Assembly (NCBI GenBank): GCA_946405805.1
Contig: CAMJIL010000011.1
Coordinates: forward strand, 1-56,349
From: an uncultured Prevotellaceae bacterium
GTDB taxonomy: Bacteria > Bacteroidota > Bacteroidia > Bacteroidales > Bacteroidaceae
Length of the DNA: 56,349 bases
Reading direction: 5' to 3'
In this document: positions 34,075 through 45,681 of the stretch, in pieces
Position numbering within the stretch: the first letter of the stretch is position 1
Layout: each line of letters begins with the position of its first letter
Position numbers and translations under genes: made by a program
Notes under the pieces: model-generated
The model's input: the letters and a program-made list of their open reading frames with translations, nothing else
Told to the model about the DNA's origin: nothing
The model's database searches: none

Positions 34075-34106
34075 CAAAGGTAATACTTTTTCTTGAAACT
34101 ACCAAA
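34075..34106 (-). promoter_or_regulatory. Promoter of tRNA-Val
   Basis: On the minus strand, TTTG (34103-34106) and TACCTTTG (34075-34082), spacer 20 bp, about 45 bp before the mature 5' end. Confidence 0.82.
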
Positions 34107-34170
34107 TTTTTTCTAAACTTTTTTTGAAAAATGTTTAAAATACCGGAATTTTTAACGGTTAAAGACCTGC

Positions 34171-34204
34171 AACCTGAAGCTTAAAAGGTGAAATGTGAAA
34201 CTAT
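34171..34204. repeat. Short heptamer array downstream of mutL
   Basis: Units such as CTGCAAC, CTGAAGC, GTGAAAT and GTGAAAC, in the 225-bp gap between the tRNA and mutL. The unit boundaries are less regular than in the other arrays. Apart from the tRNA promoter nothing else is seen in that gap. Confidence 0.5.
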
Positions 34205-34255
34205 ACACTTACTACAGCCTTTCGACTCTCAATCTTCAACTCCAAACTAAAAAAA

Positions 34256-36082
34256 TCAATTGAATTTTTTCAGCAGTTCGTCATCGGGGATTTCTGCTAA
34301 TATGAGTTTTCCGTCTGGGGTGTATCTCTGGGTGGAGCATTCGAATAGTTGTTTGATGAGGTTGTCGATGTCTTCGGGCGACATTATTTCTCCGACAGGT
34401 GTTGCTGCTCGCTTTGCTAAGCCCAGGGCAAGGATGGTGTGTACCTCTTCTGAGGCTTTTACGCCTTGCTCAATAGTTTCGTTGACGAGTTCTCCTACCA
34501 GTTTTGTAGCGTCCATTCCACCTAATCCTGCTGGTACGCCATTGATGGAATAACTGCCGCCTCCAAGATTCGAGATATCAAATCCCAGATGTTGCAATTC
34601 TTCTAATGTGGAAGGGAGTTGATCGGAGTAAGATGCAGGAAACTGTATCACCTCGGGGAAGAGTACTTTCTGGGTGTGTGCATTATGCTCTTCAAAGGCG
34701 CGCTTGTATTTCTCAAACAAAACACGTTGTGATGCTCTGTGTTGGTCAATGATAATCATTCCATTCTCACCTTCGCACAGGATGTAGCGGCCTTTGTAGG
34801 GCTGTTGGAGAAACGAAAATTGAGAATTGAAAATTGAAAATTGAGATGTGAAAGATGTCTGAGGGTTGATGTCTGAGGGTTGATGTTTGATATCTGATGT
34901 CTGAGGTGAGGGGAATAACTCTTCCCAACTTTTTGCTGAGGGACGTGAAGAGGAGTTCTTGCTTGTTGCTCCCTTGAATGGGGTGTAGTTGGGATTGAAA
35001 TCTATATGTGGGGCTTTTGCCATCGTGTTTTCATCGGGGGTGAAAACAGGGATATTAGGTTTACCCTCCTGGTCGAAATCTAATGATGTCGCTCCTGTGT
35101 AACGTCCGATGGCATCACGAACCGTCGCCATGATAATCTGCCAGATGGCTTGCTCGTTGTTGAACTTTATCTCTGTCTTTACTGGGTGTATATTGACATC
35201 AATATCTTCCGGATTTACTGTGAGGTAAAGAAAATATGATATCTGTTCTCCTTCAGGAATGAGTCTTTCGTATGCAGATATTACTGCTTTGTGGAAATAT
35301 GGGTGTTTCATATATCGCCCATTGACAAAGAAGTACTGATGGCATCCTTTTTTCTTCGCGTTCTGCGGGGTGGCTACATATCCCTTAATAGTACATAGTG
35401 TAGTCTCTGTCTCTACTGGCACGAGTTCCTGATTGATGCGTTTGCCGAAGACGTCACTTATACGTTGATGGCTGTTGGCAGGGTTTAGGTGTAGCAGTTC
35501 TGTGCCGTTGGAACGAATAGAAAACGCTATATCAGGATATACCAATGCTATGCGTTCAAATGCCTGCATGATATTATTCATCTCTGTAGCATTTGACTTC
35601 ATAAATTTCCGCCGGGCAGGGATGTTGAAGAAGAGGTTTTCTATTGTAAAGTTGCTTCCGACAGGACATGCTACAGGTTCCTGGCTGACGACATTGGAGC
35701 CTTCGATATGCAGCTCTGTTCCGATTTCGTCATCTATGGTGCGGGTTTTTAATGTCACCTGTGCAACAGCAGCGATACTTGCCAATGCCTCACCACGGAA
35801 GCCCATAGTATGGAGGGTGAAAAGGTCTTCTGCATGTTGTATCTTGGAGGTGGCATGGCGCTCGAAACTCAAGCGGGCATCGGTATCGGACATGCCTTTT
35901 CCATCGTCGATAACCTGTATGGATGTTCTTCCAGCATCTACCACAGAGACATCGATATTATGTGCACCAGCATCAATAGAGTTTTCGACAAGCTCTTTGA
36001 TGACGGATGCAGGGCGTTGTATCACCTCACCTGCAGCAATCTGGTTGGCAACGGAATCGGGTAGAAGATGAATTATATCCAT
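34256..36082 (-). CDS. mutL: DNA mismatch repair protein MutL
   Basis: A 608-residue GHKL ATPase that links MutS mismatch recognition to strand removal. The N-terminal domain is intact: LVENSIDAGA (E33 for ATP hydrolysis), DDGKGM, and FRGEALASI. A linker (about 393-423) is coded by heptamer repeats. The C-terminal dimer domain shows DQHRASQRVLFE in place of the endonuclease metal motif DQHAxxExxxxE, LAKRAA in place of ACxxAxR and TPDGK in place of CPHGR, so nicking activity is doubtful. It follows the OstA-like gene by 6 bp at the end of the guaB transcript. Confidence 0.95.
   Translation of the reverse strand: MDIIHLLPDSVANQIAAGEVIQRPASVIKELVENSIDAGAHNIDVSVVDAGRTSIQVIDDGKGMSDTDARLSFERHATSKIQHAEDLFTLHTMGFRGEALASIAAVAQVTLKTRTIDDEIGTELHIEGSNVVSQEPVACPVGSNFTIENLFFNIPARRKFMKSNATEMNNIMQAFERIALVYPDIAFSIRSNGTELLHLNPANSHQRISDVFGKRINQELVPVETETTLCTIKGYVATPQNAKKKGCHQYFFVNGRYMKHPYFHKAVISAYERLIPEGEQISYFLYLTVNPEDIDVNIHPVKTEIKFNNEQAIWQIIMATVRDAIGRYTGATSLDFDQEGKPNIPVFTPDENTMAKAPHIDFNPNYTPFKGATSKNSSSRPSAKSWEELFPSPQTSDIKHQPSDINPQTSFTSQFSIFNSQFSFLQQPYKGRYILCEGENGMIIIDQHRASQRVLFEKYKRAFEEHNAHTQKVLFPEVIQFPASYSDQLPSTLEELQHLGFDISNLGGGSYSINGVPAGLGGMDATKLVGELVNETIEQGVKASEEVHTILALGLAKRAATPVGEIMSPEDIDNLIKQLFECSTQRYTPDGKLILAEIPDDELLKKFN
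34815..34905 (-). repeat. Heptamer array inside the mutL linker
   Basis: About 13 consecutive 7-bp units: GAAAATT/GAGAATT types on the right-hand end of the protein's linker, then GTCTGAG, GGTTGAT and GTTTGAT types. On the coding strand these read without any stop (SQFSIFNSQFSF and QTSDIKHQPSDINPQTS). The same units occur in intergenic arrays at 139-194 and 53461-53490. Confidence 0.88.
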
Positions 36083-36088
36083 GGAATA

Positions 36089-37768
36089 TTATGGATTCTG
36101 TTTTTTAGGTACACGTTTTGGAGCTTCACGACGTTTCTCCTCTTTTAATTCCAGACCAACTGTCTTTGGTTTCCATACCCAGATGTCGTCTTTGCTAACC
36201 GGGCGCATATAGTCAAACCAAGCAAATGTCGGGAGCTTGTGTTTTTCCGGAGGTGTCTGTGTGAGGGGATATAGTGTGCCGACATTTTTACACATCCAGA
36301 TATGATCTAACTTCTTATCTGGTGTCAGATACATCTTCAGAGTGTCTGTCTCGGTATAGTTGAGGCCAATGATTGTCGAGTCGGACTCGTCTATAGGATA
36401 ATACACAACCTTTACATTGGAGACAGCCCAGTTCTCGCGTAGCGCACCATCTTTAAAATACGCGCGCATGTCACGCGAGGAAATCTGGTTGTAGTGTATG
36501 GAGTCATCCATCAGCTCTACAGAAAGTGCCTGTCGCAATACTTCTGCATAACGCATGGTGGAGTCGTTGAAATAGCATTTTATCTCTTCTCCCAACAACT
36601 GACTGCCCTGTGTCCATACTACAGGGTCTTTGTACATCGTCATACAAGAATCTTTGGAATGGAAGACAAGAGAGTCGCAGACAGCCTGTACGTCATGACG
36701 GTAGGCACGGACGTGGTTATAGCAATATATCTCACGTTGTACGGAATCTGTATTGATATAGAATGTGCGAATCTTTATGGTGTCACCATGCATCCATAGG
36801 GAATCTTTCTGGGAATAGTCGATGCCGAGAGCATTGATGGTGGCATAGCCGTTACCGGTATTGTTGTCGTAGATGCAGTAATCTCCGAGAAGCATGTTTT
36901 TGTTCTCGGTATCATGGTATATGGCATTTCCGAAACCTTCGCTAATGCCTGTATTGTCGTCATTGAAAAGACTGTCGGCTGTAATTTCCTTGGCACCATT
37001 ATAAACGGTAGAGCGACCATAGAGTTCGGATTTCTCTGTCTTGGTGTTATACCAGCAGTCGGTACTGTTCACCTTGCTGTCTTTCTGGGTTATTACAGAA
37101 GGTCCCACGGCATGTGCCATAGATGTCTTGTTGTAGTGATACAGGGTGTCAGTTTCTATGCGCAACCCTTTGTCGTTTGTCAGGACAACATTATAGAAAA
37201 ACTCCGAATGGTCATCATCTGTAAAATGCCGTCCCCAATCGGCAACCAGGACATCGGTCTTGTTTGTCAGCTTTATTCTGTTTGAGCCATAGGCGTCGGC
37301 GATGCCATACATCCTGTCGTAATCGAGAGTGTCACAATAGAGAGTCTCCCCACGATGCTTCATGACAACATCTTTCCATGCATGTGCCATCTCATTGGTG
37401 CCGTCGTAATATCCATCCACACTGGTGAGTGAAAGGGTGTCCCCCTGCCACATGTGAACATGTCCGAAGGCTTCAAAGGAGTTGGACTCTTCATAGAAAT
37501 AGGCACTGTCACAGGTAAGGTGCATGCCTTTGTGCATGAAGGCTACATTGCCCTTTACGAACTGGGCATCAGGGTGGGGGCCATAAGCATCATAAATCAG
37601 TTCATCTGCATGTTGCAGATAGACGCGCTGGTCAACAGTCTGCTTTTGAGAGCGTTGTGTCCTCTTGCGGGCTGCATAGCCATCTGATATTATAAGGCAG
37701 GCGAATGTCGCAATGAGTGCAACAATTCCTGCCCTTGTCAGACATGATGTTCTGCTGTAGCCCTTCAT
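36089..37768 (-). CDS. OstA-like/LptA-domain protein
   Basis: A 559-residue exported protein with an N-terminal membrane signal (GIVALIATFACLIISDGYA) and repeated OstA-type beta-strand units (KGNVAFMHKGMHLTCDSAYFYE, ADSLFNDDNTGISEGFGNA and so on) that form a beta-jellyroll channel in LptA and LptD. It is probably part of lipopolysaccharide transport across the periplasm, or a related lipid bridge. The C-terminus is Lys/Arg-rich (EEKRREAPKRVPKK). It lies between a SurA-like chaperone and mutL, as one transcript. Confidence 0.85.
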   Translation of the reverse strand: MKGYSRTSCLTRAGIVALIATFACLIISDGYAARKRTQRSQKQTVDQRVYLQHADELIYDAYGPHPDAQFVKGNVAFMHKGMHLTCDSAYFYEESNSFEAFGHVHMWQGDTLSLTSVDGYYDGTNEMAHAWKDVVMKHRGETLYCDTLDYDRMYGIADAYGSNRIKLTNKTDVLVADWGRHFTDDDHSEFFYNVVLTNDKGLRIETDTLYHYNKTSMAHAVGPSVITQKDSKVNSTDCWYNTKTEKSELYGRSTVYNGAKEITADSLFNDDNTGISEGFGNAIYHDTENKNMLLGDYCIYDNNTGNGYATINALGIDYSQKDSLWMHGDTIKIRTFYINTDSVQREIYCYNHVRAYRHDVQAVCDSLVFHSKDSCMTMYKDPVVWTQGSQLLGEEIKCYFNDSTMRYAEVLRQALSVELMDDSIHYNQISSRDMRAYFKDGALRENWAVSNVKVVYYPIDESDSTIIGLNYTETDTLKMYLTPDKKLDHIWMCKNVGTLYPLTQTPPEKHKLPTFAWFDYMRPVSKDDIWVWKPKTVGLELKEEKRREAPKRVPKKQNP

Positions 37769-37792
37769 GTTCGTGTTTCCCTACAAATAAAA

Positions 37793-39202
37793 TTATTTTA
37801 TCCAACCTTCGTATTCAAAGTTACAACCTTTGTAACGGTCGTCGATACGAACGTATGTATTCTTTATCTTATCCTGAACCCATTTCTTCAGTACTTTTGC
37901 CTGTTCTCTTTCAAGTACTATGTGGCTCATCAGCTGGAAGTCTTCTGTTATTGTGGCCCTGTGTCCCTCGTTTCTTGCTTTGAGTCTTACAATGGCACAT
38001 ACTGTCTTACCGCGTGAGTTGGTCATAGTGAACGGGTCGGAGATTTCTCCCACCTTCAGATTTTCGATGGCGTGAGCTACCTCTGTTGGCAGTTCCTTCA
38101 TCTGGAAACGTGATGTACGACCTTCTTCTGTGACATTTGCCATCAGACCACGATTGTTCTTTGTATCCTTATCATCAGATATCACAGTAGCTCCGTCTTC
38201 AAAGGAGAATTTGTTTGCACGAAGGTCAGCAACGATAGAGTCCATTCGCAGCATTGTCTCGTCAATAGCCTTCTGTGGTACTACAGGCTTTCTGAGGATG
38301 TGACGACATTTTATCTTGTCTCCCCGACGGTCAATGAGCTGGATGATATGAAAACCGAATTCCGACTCTACGATTTTTGAAATCTTGTTAGGGTCTGTCA
38401 GGTTAAATGCTGCCTGAGCAAAAGCAGGGTCCAGCATGCCGCGTCCTACATAATCCATTTCACCACCATCACGAGCACTTCCAGGATCTTCAGAATACAG
38501 GCGGGCAAGAGTGGCAAAGGATACTTCTCCCTTTTGTACACGATCAGTATAGCCACGCAACTCATCCTTAACCTTGTTGATTTCCTCCATAGGAATTCTT
38601 GGCTGGTTGGTGATTATCTCTACTTCTACTGTTGTAGGTACGAATGGCAGACTATCTTCAGGAACTGTCTGAAAGTATTCGCGCACGTCAGTAGGTCGGA
38701 TGGCAACATTCTCCACAAGTTTTTGCTTCATGCGCTGTGCCAGTTCACGATTCTTGAATTCATCGTGCAACTCCTGCTTCATCTTCGTAATACTCTGCTT
38801 ACGATATTCTTCCAGCTTCTCTTTGGAACCAATCATCTGTATCCAACCGTTTATCTGTTGGTCGATGGCCTGAGATATCTCGGATTCTGTGACAACAATA
38901 CTGTCTAATGCTGCCTGATTGATAAAGAGCTTTTGTACGGCAATGGACTCTGGGATACGGCAATCGGGGTCGCCATCCCATTTGATGCCTTCCTGTTCTG
39001 CCTGCATACGAGCTATCTCGATGTCAGAACGCAGGATGGCTTCGTCTCCCACAACCCATACTACCTCATCAATATAATGTGGATTGGATATCTCGGGTTT
39101 TACAACCTTAGCAGAATCAACAGCGATGCTGTCATTATTCTGAGCAAGTGTCATCAGAGAACACAAGCAAAGTAACAAAGATAAAAAGAGGGGTTTGTTC
39201 AT
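37793..39202 (-). CDS. SurA-like periplasmic peptidyl-prolyl isomerase
   Basis: A 469-residue exported chaperone with signal peptide (LFLSLLLCLCSLMTLAQ), a SurA N-domain (VVWVVGDEAILRSDIE), a parvulin domain (SFATLARLYSEDPGSARDGGEMDYVGRG, then GFHIIQL) and a second, weaker one. By family it assists folding of outer-membrane proteins, which suits the OstA-like gene downstream. Two bases separate its start codon from the stop of the other isomerase gene. Confidence 0.9.
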   Translation of the reverse strand: MNKPLFLSLLLCLCSLMTLAQNNDSIAVDSAKVVKPEISNPHYIDEVVWVVGDEAILRSDIEIARMQAEQEGIKWDGDPDCRIPESIAVQKLFINQAALDSIVVTESEISQAIDQQINGWIQMIGSKEKLEEYRKQSITKMKQELHDEFKNRELAQRMKQKLVENVAIRPTDVREYFQTVPEDSLPFVPTTVEVEIITNQPRIPMEEINKVKDELRGYTDRVQKGEVSFATLARLYSEDPGSARDGGEMDYVGRGMLDPAFAQAAFNLTDPNKISKIVESEFGFHIIQLIDRRGDKIKCRHILRKPVVPQKAIDETMLRMDSIVADLRANKFSFEDGATVISDDKDTKNNRGLMANVTEEGRTSRFQMKELPTEVAHAIENLKVGEISDPFTMTNSRGKTVCAIVRLKARNEGHRATITEDFQLMSHIVLEREQAKVLKKWVQDKIKNTYVRIDDRYKGCNFEYEGWIK

Positions 39203-39203
39203 G

Positions 39204-40625
39204 TTATTTTATAGTGTTCAGAACGTCTTCATTAATAACCACAGGATAACGGTTCTTCAGCTCCTCGAGCCATTCCTGCTCCTTTAATTCCTGATAGTCG
39301 GCAGTAACGAGAGCACGCACATCAGACATCTCTTCTGGCTTCTTGATTACTTTTCCGAAGGTAGTAGTATATGGGAAATCTTTCATCTGACGTATCTGTG
39401 CCTTGTCATTCTTGAATATCTCCTTGTCAACAATCTTGTTGTCTCCTTCTTTGAAGATACCCTTTTCTACACGGATGCGAAGAATGGAGTCGTTATTGAA
39501 AGTAGTGCGGAGAATCTCAACCCATTTGTCGAAACTCTTTCCTTTTACACTTTTCTTGACGGCATCGATATCCTTCTCGTCGCGGGTATAGTATGCAATA
39601 CCTTTGAATCGTGGAGTATCCCACTTATAGTTTGACTTGTTCTTGTTATAGAATGCCTGAAGTCCTGCCTCGTCATTGGCAGCCTTTTCCCACACATCAC
39701 GGTTGCTAACTTCATAAAGCAGCAGGCCGTCATGATATTCCTGTATGAGATATTTCATATCTTGGCTTATGCTTGCCAAAGAATCCGAACGCATATCCAT
39801 CACCTGCTCTGGAGTCTGTCCCTTTGCTGCTGAGATAGCCTTAAGGCGTGCCTGAGCCAATGATTCACGGATATGTCTTCTCTCTATGAAATTATAGATA
39901 TCACTCTTCAGGGTATCATATGGCTCCAACTGCTTGTGTCCTGTTACCTTTATAATATGATAACCAACTTCCGTAAGAACCGGCTTGCTAATCTCGCCAT
40001 CCTTCATAGAGAAGACAGCCTCCTCAAAAGCAGGCAGTGTCTGACCTTTGCTTATCCAACCTACTTCTCCGCCACGCATCGCACTACCTTTGTCATCACT
40101 CTTGCTTGTTGCCATAGTACTGAAATCAGCACCTTTCTTCAAAGCGTAGTAAACAGAGTCTGCCAATGCCTCCTTCGCAGATTTCAAGGAATCACTTGGA
40201 TTTTGGCCTATCATAAACAAAATATGGCTGACGTTGACAAGTCCGTCAGGACCTATATTGTCTTTTGTACGCTGATATATGTTTCTGGCCTCTTGCTCTA
40301 CGTCATTATCATTGATGAGGGTAGGGAGGACTTGTTGATCGCGATACTGTCTGAATTCTTTGTTGTATGATGTCAACGTGTCCAAACTTGCATCTAGAGC
40401 AGCTTGCACCTTGCGCTTATAGTTAGCAAAGAGTTCTGCATATTCTTTTACAGTCTTCTTGTCAATAACATCTTCTCCATTATTCTTGTTGTAAGAATAG
40501 ACGAATTCAGACTTTGTAACAGGTTTTCCTGCAACAGTCATTATTATTGGGTCGTCAGCCTGTGCAAAAGATGTTGTTGGAAGCATCAGAAGCAGCAGAA
40601 GACGACTAGCGATTGATTTCTTCAT
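39204..40625 (-). CDS. Parvulin-type periplasmic peptidyl-prolyl isomerase
   Basis: A 473-residue exported protein with signal peptide (SRLLLLLMLPTTSFAQ) and a clear parvulin domain at about 130-230 (VNVSHILFMI; DFSTMATSKSDDKGSAMRGGEVGWISKG; GYHIIKVTGH). The C-terminal half (NKSNYKWDTPRFKGIAYYTRDE) looks like a second, degenerate isomerase domain. It is the first of two such genes in tandem, 6 bp after guaB. Role inferred: outer-membrane protein folding. Confidence 0.9.
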   Translation of the reverse strand: MKKSIASRLLLLLMLPTTSFAQADDPIIMTVAGKPVTKSEFVYSYNKNNGEDVIDKKTVKEYAELFANYKRKVQAALDASLDTLTSYNKEFRQYRDQQVLPTLINDNDVEQEARNIYQRTKDNIGPDGLVNVSHILFMIGQNPSDSLKSAKEALADSVYYALKKGADFSTMATSKSDDKGSAMRGGEVGWISKGQTLPAFEEAVFSMKDGEISKPVLTEVGYHIIKVTGHKQLEPYDTLKSDIYNFIERRHIRESLAQARLKAISAAKGQTPEQVMDMRSDSLASISQDMKYLIQEYHDGLLLYEVSNRDVWEKAANDEAGLQAFYNKNKSNYKWDTPRFKGIAYYTRDEKDIDAVKKSVKGKSFDKWVEILRTTFNNDSILRIRVEKGIFKEGDNKIVDKEIFKNDKAQIRQMKDFPYTTTFGKVIKKPEEMSDVRALVTADYQELKEQEWLEELKNRYPVVINEDVLNTIK

Positions 40626-40631
40626 GATGTT

Positions 40632-42188
<1,557 letters not shown>

Positions 42189-42263
42189 TTATCTTTTTTT
42201 AGAGTATTTTCATACGAAAATACCCTCGGCAGCGCCAAAGGTATTCTCGAAATATGTGTTCTG

Positions 42264-43514
42264 TTATTTTAATTCTATATCTTTTGTGGGGGTGATTCTC
42301 AGGTGGTACAGGAATTGTCCCAGCAGCAACAGATAGAATGGAGTAGCGGGTAACAGATAAGCTCCGTTTGGGGCTCCGACTACTGTTGTTATGATATTGC
42401 TAATCAGTGACATATATAAAAAGGAGGATAGCCAAGGGATTCTCTTTTTTATCCTAATCCATTGTATGAGCAAAATAGTGTACAAGAGAATGAAGACATA
42501 GACACTGTTGACTAATGGTCCTATGATGTGTATCAGTTGCCCTTTGTAACGTATTTGGAAAAGTTCTGTTAGGGGTTCCAGCGCTGTTTTACAAAGTCTG
42601 TCATAACAGAATACAGCCCACCTGACGGGATCTTGATGAAAAGCCTTTGTGACAGTATCGTTTACCTCGGCAAGACTGTATTTAGCATAAAAGAATCTAT
42701 CGACCTCTGCCCAGTTATGATGTCGGGGATATACTTCGTCATAGGTGTCGTTATAACCCTTCACTAATTTAGAACTGGTGTCCAGAAATCCTGCATCCTG
42801 TGCAATGAAAAACTGATTTCTGACTCCTATTCCGGAAAAGGCGAAAAGCCCATACTGTTTTTCGAAAGCCTTCATATAGCAAAGAGCACACGATGTCGTT
42901 ATCAATACTCCTGCAATTCCGATGGCTGCTGCTTTCCGTTCCTTTTTTAGAAAGCATAGAAACCATGATACAGCTAGTACTGGTAAAAGGTATAGGTAGC
43001 CAGGCCTAAGGAACAAAAGAAATAATAACAGGGAGGTGAAAAGAGTTCCGTTGACTATGGTAGGGCTCTTTCTTAACTTTACAATAGTATAAATAAGGAA
43101 TACACATCCGCTTAGCGCGAATGATTGTGTCAGTATCCAGTTGTTGTTGAAAGTGTACGCAGGGAAAGTGGCATAGAACAAAGTTATCCAAAAACTGATA
43201 CGTTCTGATTTTACGAAATTGCTGATAGTACTGTAGAAGATACCAATGGAAAAGAGAAAAACCAGATGTTGTATAAATATTGTTATCCAGTAGCATGTGG
43301 GTATTCCGCATAGTTCCTTCAATATTCCAATTATGGCTGGATATACAGGAGTTCGTAGCAAATCGATAGTGCCATTAGAGAAACATTCCCATGCATCCAT
43401 GTATGACAGGGTGTCGATTTCATCCATGTATTTCGCTCCTGGGCCTACAATGAGAAGTATGGCTTCCAGAATAGCGAGGCTATAGATTATTTGTAAATCT
43501 CTACTTAGTTTCAT
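42264..43514 (-). CDS. Polytopic membrane protein, GT-C glycosyltransferase-like
   Basis: A 416-residue protein with roughly ten hydrophobic segments. The first periplasmic loop carries [17 protein letters not shown], the acidic pattern expected of GT-C enzymes that use polyprenyl-phosphate sugars. It overlaps the oxidoreductase gene by 14 bp. With the GtrA-like protein and the oxidoreductase upstream it is likely to make a modified glycan or glycolipid at the membrane. The substrate cannot be told; a pure transporter is the alternative. Confidence 0.7.
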   Translation of the reverse strand: MKLSRDLQIIYSLAILEAILLIVGPGAKYMDEIDTLSYMDAWECFSNGTIDLLRTPVYPAIIGILKELCGIPTCYWITIFIQHLVFLFSIGIFYSTISNFVKSERISFWITLFYATFPAYTFNNNWILTQSFALSGCVFLIYTIVKLRKSPTIVNGTLFTSLLLFLLFLRPGYLYLLPVLAVSWFLCFLKKERKAAAIGIAGVLITTSCALCYMKAFEKQYGLFAFSGIGVRNQFFIAQDAGFLDTSSKLVKGYNDTYDEVYPRHHNWAEVDRFFYAKYSLAEVNDTVTKAFHQDPVRWAVFCYDRLCKTALEPLTELFQIRYKGQLIHIIGPLVNSVYVFILLYTILLIQWIRIKKRIPWLSSFLYMSLISNIITTVVGAPNGAYLLPATPFYLLLLGQFLYHLRITPTKDIELK

Positions 43515-45054
43515 GGTATTCTTCCTCTGTGTTAACAGACCATATAGATGTTTTGTCTTTAATACCTTTTTTTATGATATCAACTGTTTCCATTGCAGTG
43601 AGCATAGAGTGGTCCATGTTGTTATATCTGTGTTGTCCGTTGCGTCCGATGCAATATAGATTTTCTATTTTGTCGAGGAAATTCTTAACCTTGTCTATTG
43701 CATAATAGCTGCCGAAGTAACTAGGATAAGCCTTCTGTATTTTCACCTGTGTAGCATCAAGAACATCATCGGCCTCAATGAATCCTATGGATATCAATTC
43801 CTTGACAGCCATCTTGATAAAGTCATCTTTCGGCATATTCCAGAGTTCATCTCCTTCGGAGCAGAAATATTCCATTCCTATCCACATTGTGTTTTCGTAG
43901 TCGTTTATGAGGTAGGGTGACCAGTTGTTGAATATCTGCAAACGTCCCACTTTTACGTCAGGCTCTTGGATATATATCCATGTGTCAGGAATTCGATTCT
44001 TGTATGTCGCCATGTGGGTTTCGTTTTTCATAGATAGCTTCTTTGCTAGGATGCCGACGGTGATGAAGTCACGGTAGGGTAGTTCTTGGGCAACCTTCTT
44101 GACATCTTCAGGTATTTCGATTCCGGAGATGGCAGCGATAAGGTCCTTTATAGGCATAGAACTGAGAAAATAGTTACATTCTACCCTTGTTGCCGTTCCT
44201 GTCTTGTCGGTAACCTCTATATAATCTACGGCATTTTCGTTTATGTGTATGTTAGTGACACAACTCTCCATCTTCACTTCTCCACCTTTGTCGATTACCT
44301 CTTGGGCTGCTGTTTCCCATAGTTGACCTGGTCCCAACTTGGGATATACAAAGGACTCGATTAGTGATGTCTCTACCTCTTTCTTTCCCTTTGTGCCGAT
44401 GCTTTTTGTTATCATATCCTTCAACACCGTAAGTATTGAAAGTCCTTTTACACGTTGTGCTCCCCAGTCAGCACCTAATTTGGAAGGATGTATTCCCCAC
44501 ACCTTTTCCGTGTAGTCTTCGAAGAACATACTGTACAGCGGCTTTCCGAAGCGGTTTATGTAAAAGCTCTCCAAAGAGTTTTCTGGTCTTTTGTGAAGAG
44601 TGGCAGCGATATATCCGCATCCGGCTTTGATGGTGCGCCATATTCCCATGTTAGTGAATAACCGCCATTTGAGTGATATGGGGTAGTCAAAGAAATGGCG
44701 CAGGTAGAATATCCTTGAAACCCTCTGACGTTGCAGCATCACCCTTTCTGATACCTCTGGGTCTGGGCCGTCTTCGCTGGTTTCAACTTTGCGCCCTATG
44801 AGGATGTCGTCTTTCGACGGCTTGCCTTGTGATGGCATAAGGTGTTGCCAGAAGTCTGTCACGCGTTTGCTTTTACTGAAGAAGCGGTGTCCACCTATGT
44901 CCATACGATTGCCTTTATATTTCACCGTCTGTGAAATGCCTCCAATAACACCGCTCTTTTCCATTACGATAGGGTGTATGTCAGTCTGATTCAATAGTTC
45001 ACAGGCGGCTGTCAACCCTGCAGGGCCTGCTCCTGCAATGATAGCTTTCTTCAT
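43501..45054 (-). CDS. FAD-dependent oxidoreductase (amine oxidase/UDP-galactopyranose mutase-like)
   Basis: A 517-residue flavoprotein. A dinucleotide-binding [14 protein letters not shown] starts at residue 8, with [10 protein letters not shown] following and [13 protein letters not shown] in the substrate region; the C-terminus ends in [17 protein letters not shown], which closes over the flavin in this family. It resembles protoporphyrinogen-oxidase and UDP-galactopyranose mutase relatives encoded beside sugar-modifying genes in Bacteroidetes. The reaction is not established. It follows the GtrA-like gene by 3 bp and overlaps the next gene. Confidence 0.85.
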   Translation of the reverse strand: MKKAIIAGAGPAGLTAACELLNQTDIHPIVMEKSGVIGGISQTVKYKGNRMDIGGHRFFSKSKRVTDFWQHLMPSQGKPSKDDILIGRKVETSEDGPDPEVSERVMLQRQRVSRIFYLRHFFDYPISLKWRLFTNMGIWRTIKAGCGYIAATLHKRPENSLESFYINRFGKPLYSMFFEDYTEKVWGIHPSKLGADWGAQRVKGLSILTVLKDMITKSIGTKGKKEVETSLIESFVYPKLGPGQLWETAAQEVIDKGGEVKMESCVTNIHINENAVDYIEVTDKTGTATRVECNYFLSSMPIKDLIAAISGIEIPEDVKKVAQELPYRDFITVGILAKKLSMKNETHMATYKNRIPDTWIYIQEPDVKVGRLQIFNNWSPYLINDYENTMWIGMEYFCSEGDELWNMPKDDFIKMAVKELISIGFIEADDVLDATQVKIQKAYPSYFGSYYAIDKVKNFLDKIENLYCIGRNGQHRYNNMDHSMLTAMETVDIIKKGIKDKTSIWSVNTEEEYHETK

Positions 45055-45057
45055 ATC

Positions 45058-45504
45058 TTACACGTCATTTGATGTGTTGTTTTTAAAGAGGATAATCTTT
45101 CTTCCGAAAAAATTCCAACCCATAACCAATATAGCGGTGATGAGCTTGGATAGCATATAGTGAAGATGTATGATGTCTGTAAAAAAGTACATCAACATAT
45201 TATTTAACAAGAGACCTACAAGACCTATTATTCCGTATATGATGAATTCTAGAGTCCTGTTGGATAACTTGTGATGCCTGAATATCCACCATGTTGTCAG
45301 TATGTAGTTTACCGCCAGACCTGCCAGAAATGATATCGTAGCAGAAACAAGGTAGTGGAAGTGGATATATTCTGTCAGGATGTAGAGCAATCCGTAATCT
45401 ACACAGAAGGCGACTCCTCCTACAATGGTGTATCTGAACAATTGCATTATCCAATTGTTCGCTTCACCGCTGAATAGTTGATGGATGATAGTGTTGGTAT
45501 TCAA
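45058..45504 (-). CDS. GtrA-family membrane protein
   Basis: A four-helix GtrA-type protein (FRYTIVGGVAFCVDYGLLYI; FLAGLAVNYILTTWWIF; IIGLVGLLLNNMLMYFF; AILVMGWNFFGRKIILF), thought to flip polyprenyl-linked sugars. The frame stays open to 45642, but a promoter-like TATCTTTG at 45541-45548 sits inside that extension, so a start after it is needed. I use the TTG at 45504, three bases after AAGGAG; the ATG at 45447 is the alternative. First gene of the three-gene group. Confidence 0.78.
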   Translation of the reverse strand: MNTNTIIHQLFSGEANNWIMQLFRYTIVGGVAFCVDYGLLYILTEYIHFHYLVSATISFLAGLAVNYILTTWWIFRHHKLSNRTLEFIIYGIIGLVGLLLNNMLMYFFTDIIHLHYMLSKLITAILVMGWNFFGRKIILFKNNTSNDV

Positions 45505-45540
45505 AAGCTCCTTTTCGAAAAATATCGTCAAATTTGTACG

Positions 45541-45570
45541 CAAAGATATAGAAAAATTATGAATTACAAA
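45541..45570 (-). promoter_or_regulatory. Promoter of the GtrA-oxidoreductase-GT-C group
   Basis: On the minus strand TATCTTTG (45541-45548) and TTTG (45567-45570), spacer 18 bp, a little short. It decides the start of the GtrA-like gene. Confidence 0.68.
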
Positions 45571-45628
45571 ATCTAACTGTACCGAAAGTACAACGTCATT
45601 GCAATAAAATAAAAAAAACGTAATTTTA

Positions 45629-45660
45629 TTTGTATTTTTCATAACTTAATTGTACCTTTG
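45629..45660 (+). promoter_or_regulatory. Promoter of the mlaE operon
   Basis: TTTG at 45629-45632 and TACCTTTG at 45653-45660, spacer 20 bp, leaving a leader of only about 15 bases before the ATG at 45682. It is divergent from the GtrA promoter. Confidence 0.82.
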
Positions 45661-45681
45661 CATCGCAAGTGTATTTATGCT

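Noticed and set aside
35475..36071. Plus-strand frame of 198 residues over mutL
   Set aside because: It lies opposite the conserved ATPase domain of MutL and resembles no family.
45505..45642. Longer GtrA-like protein from 45642
   Set aside because: The extra 46 codons would cover a good -33/-7 pair for this gene and carry no GtrA features.
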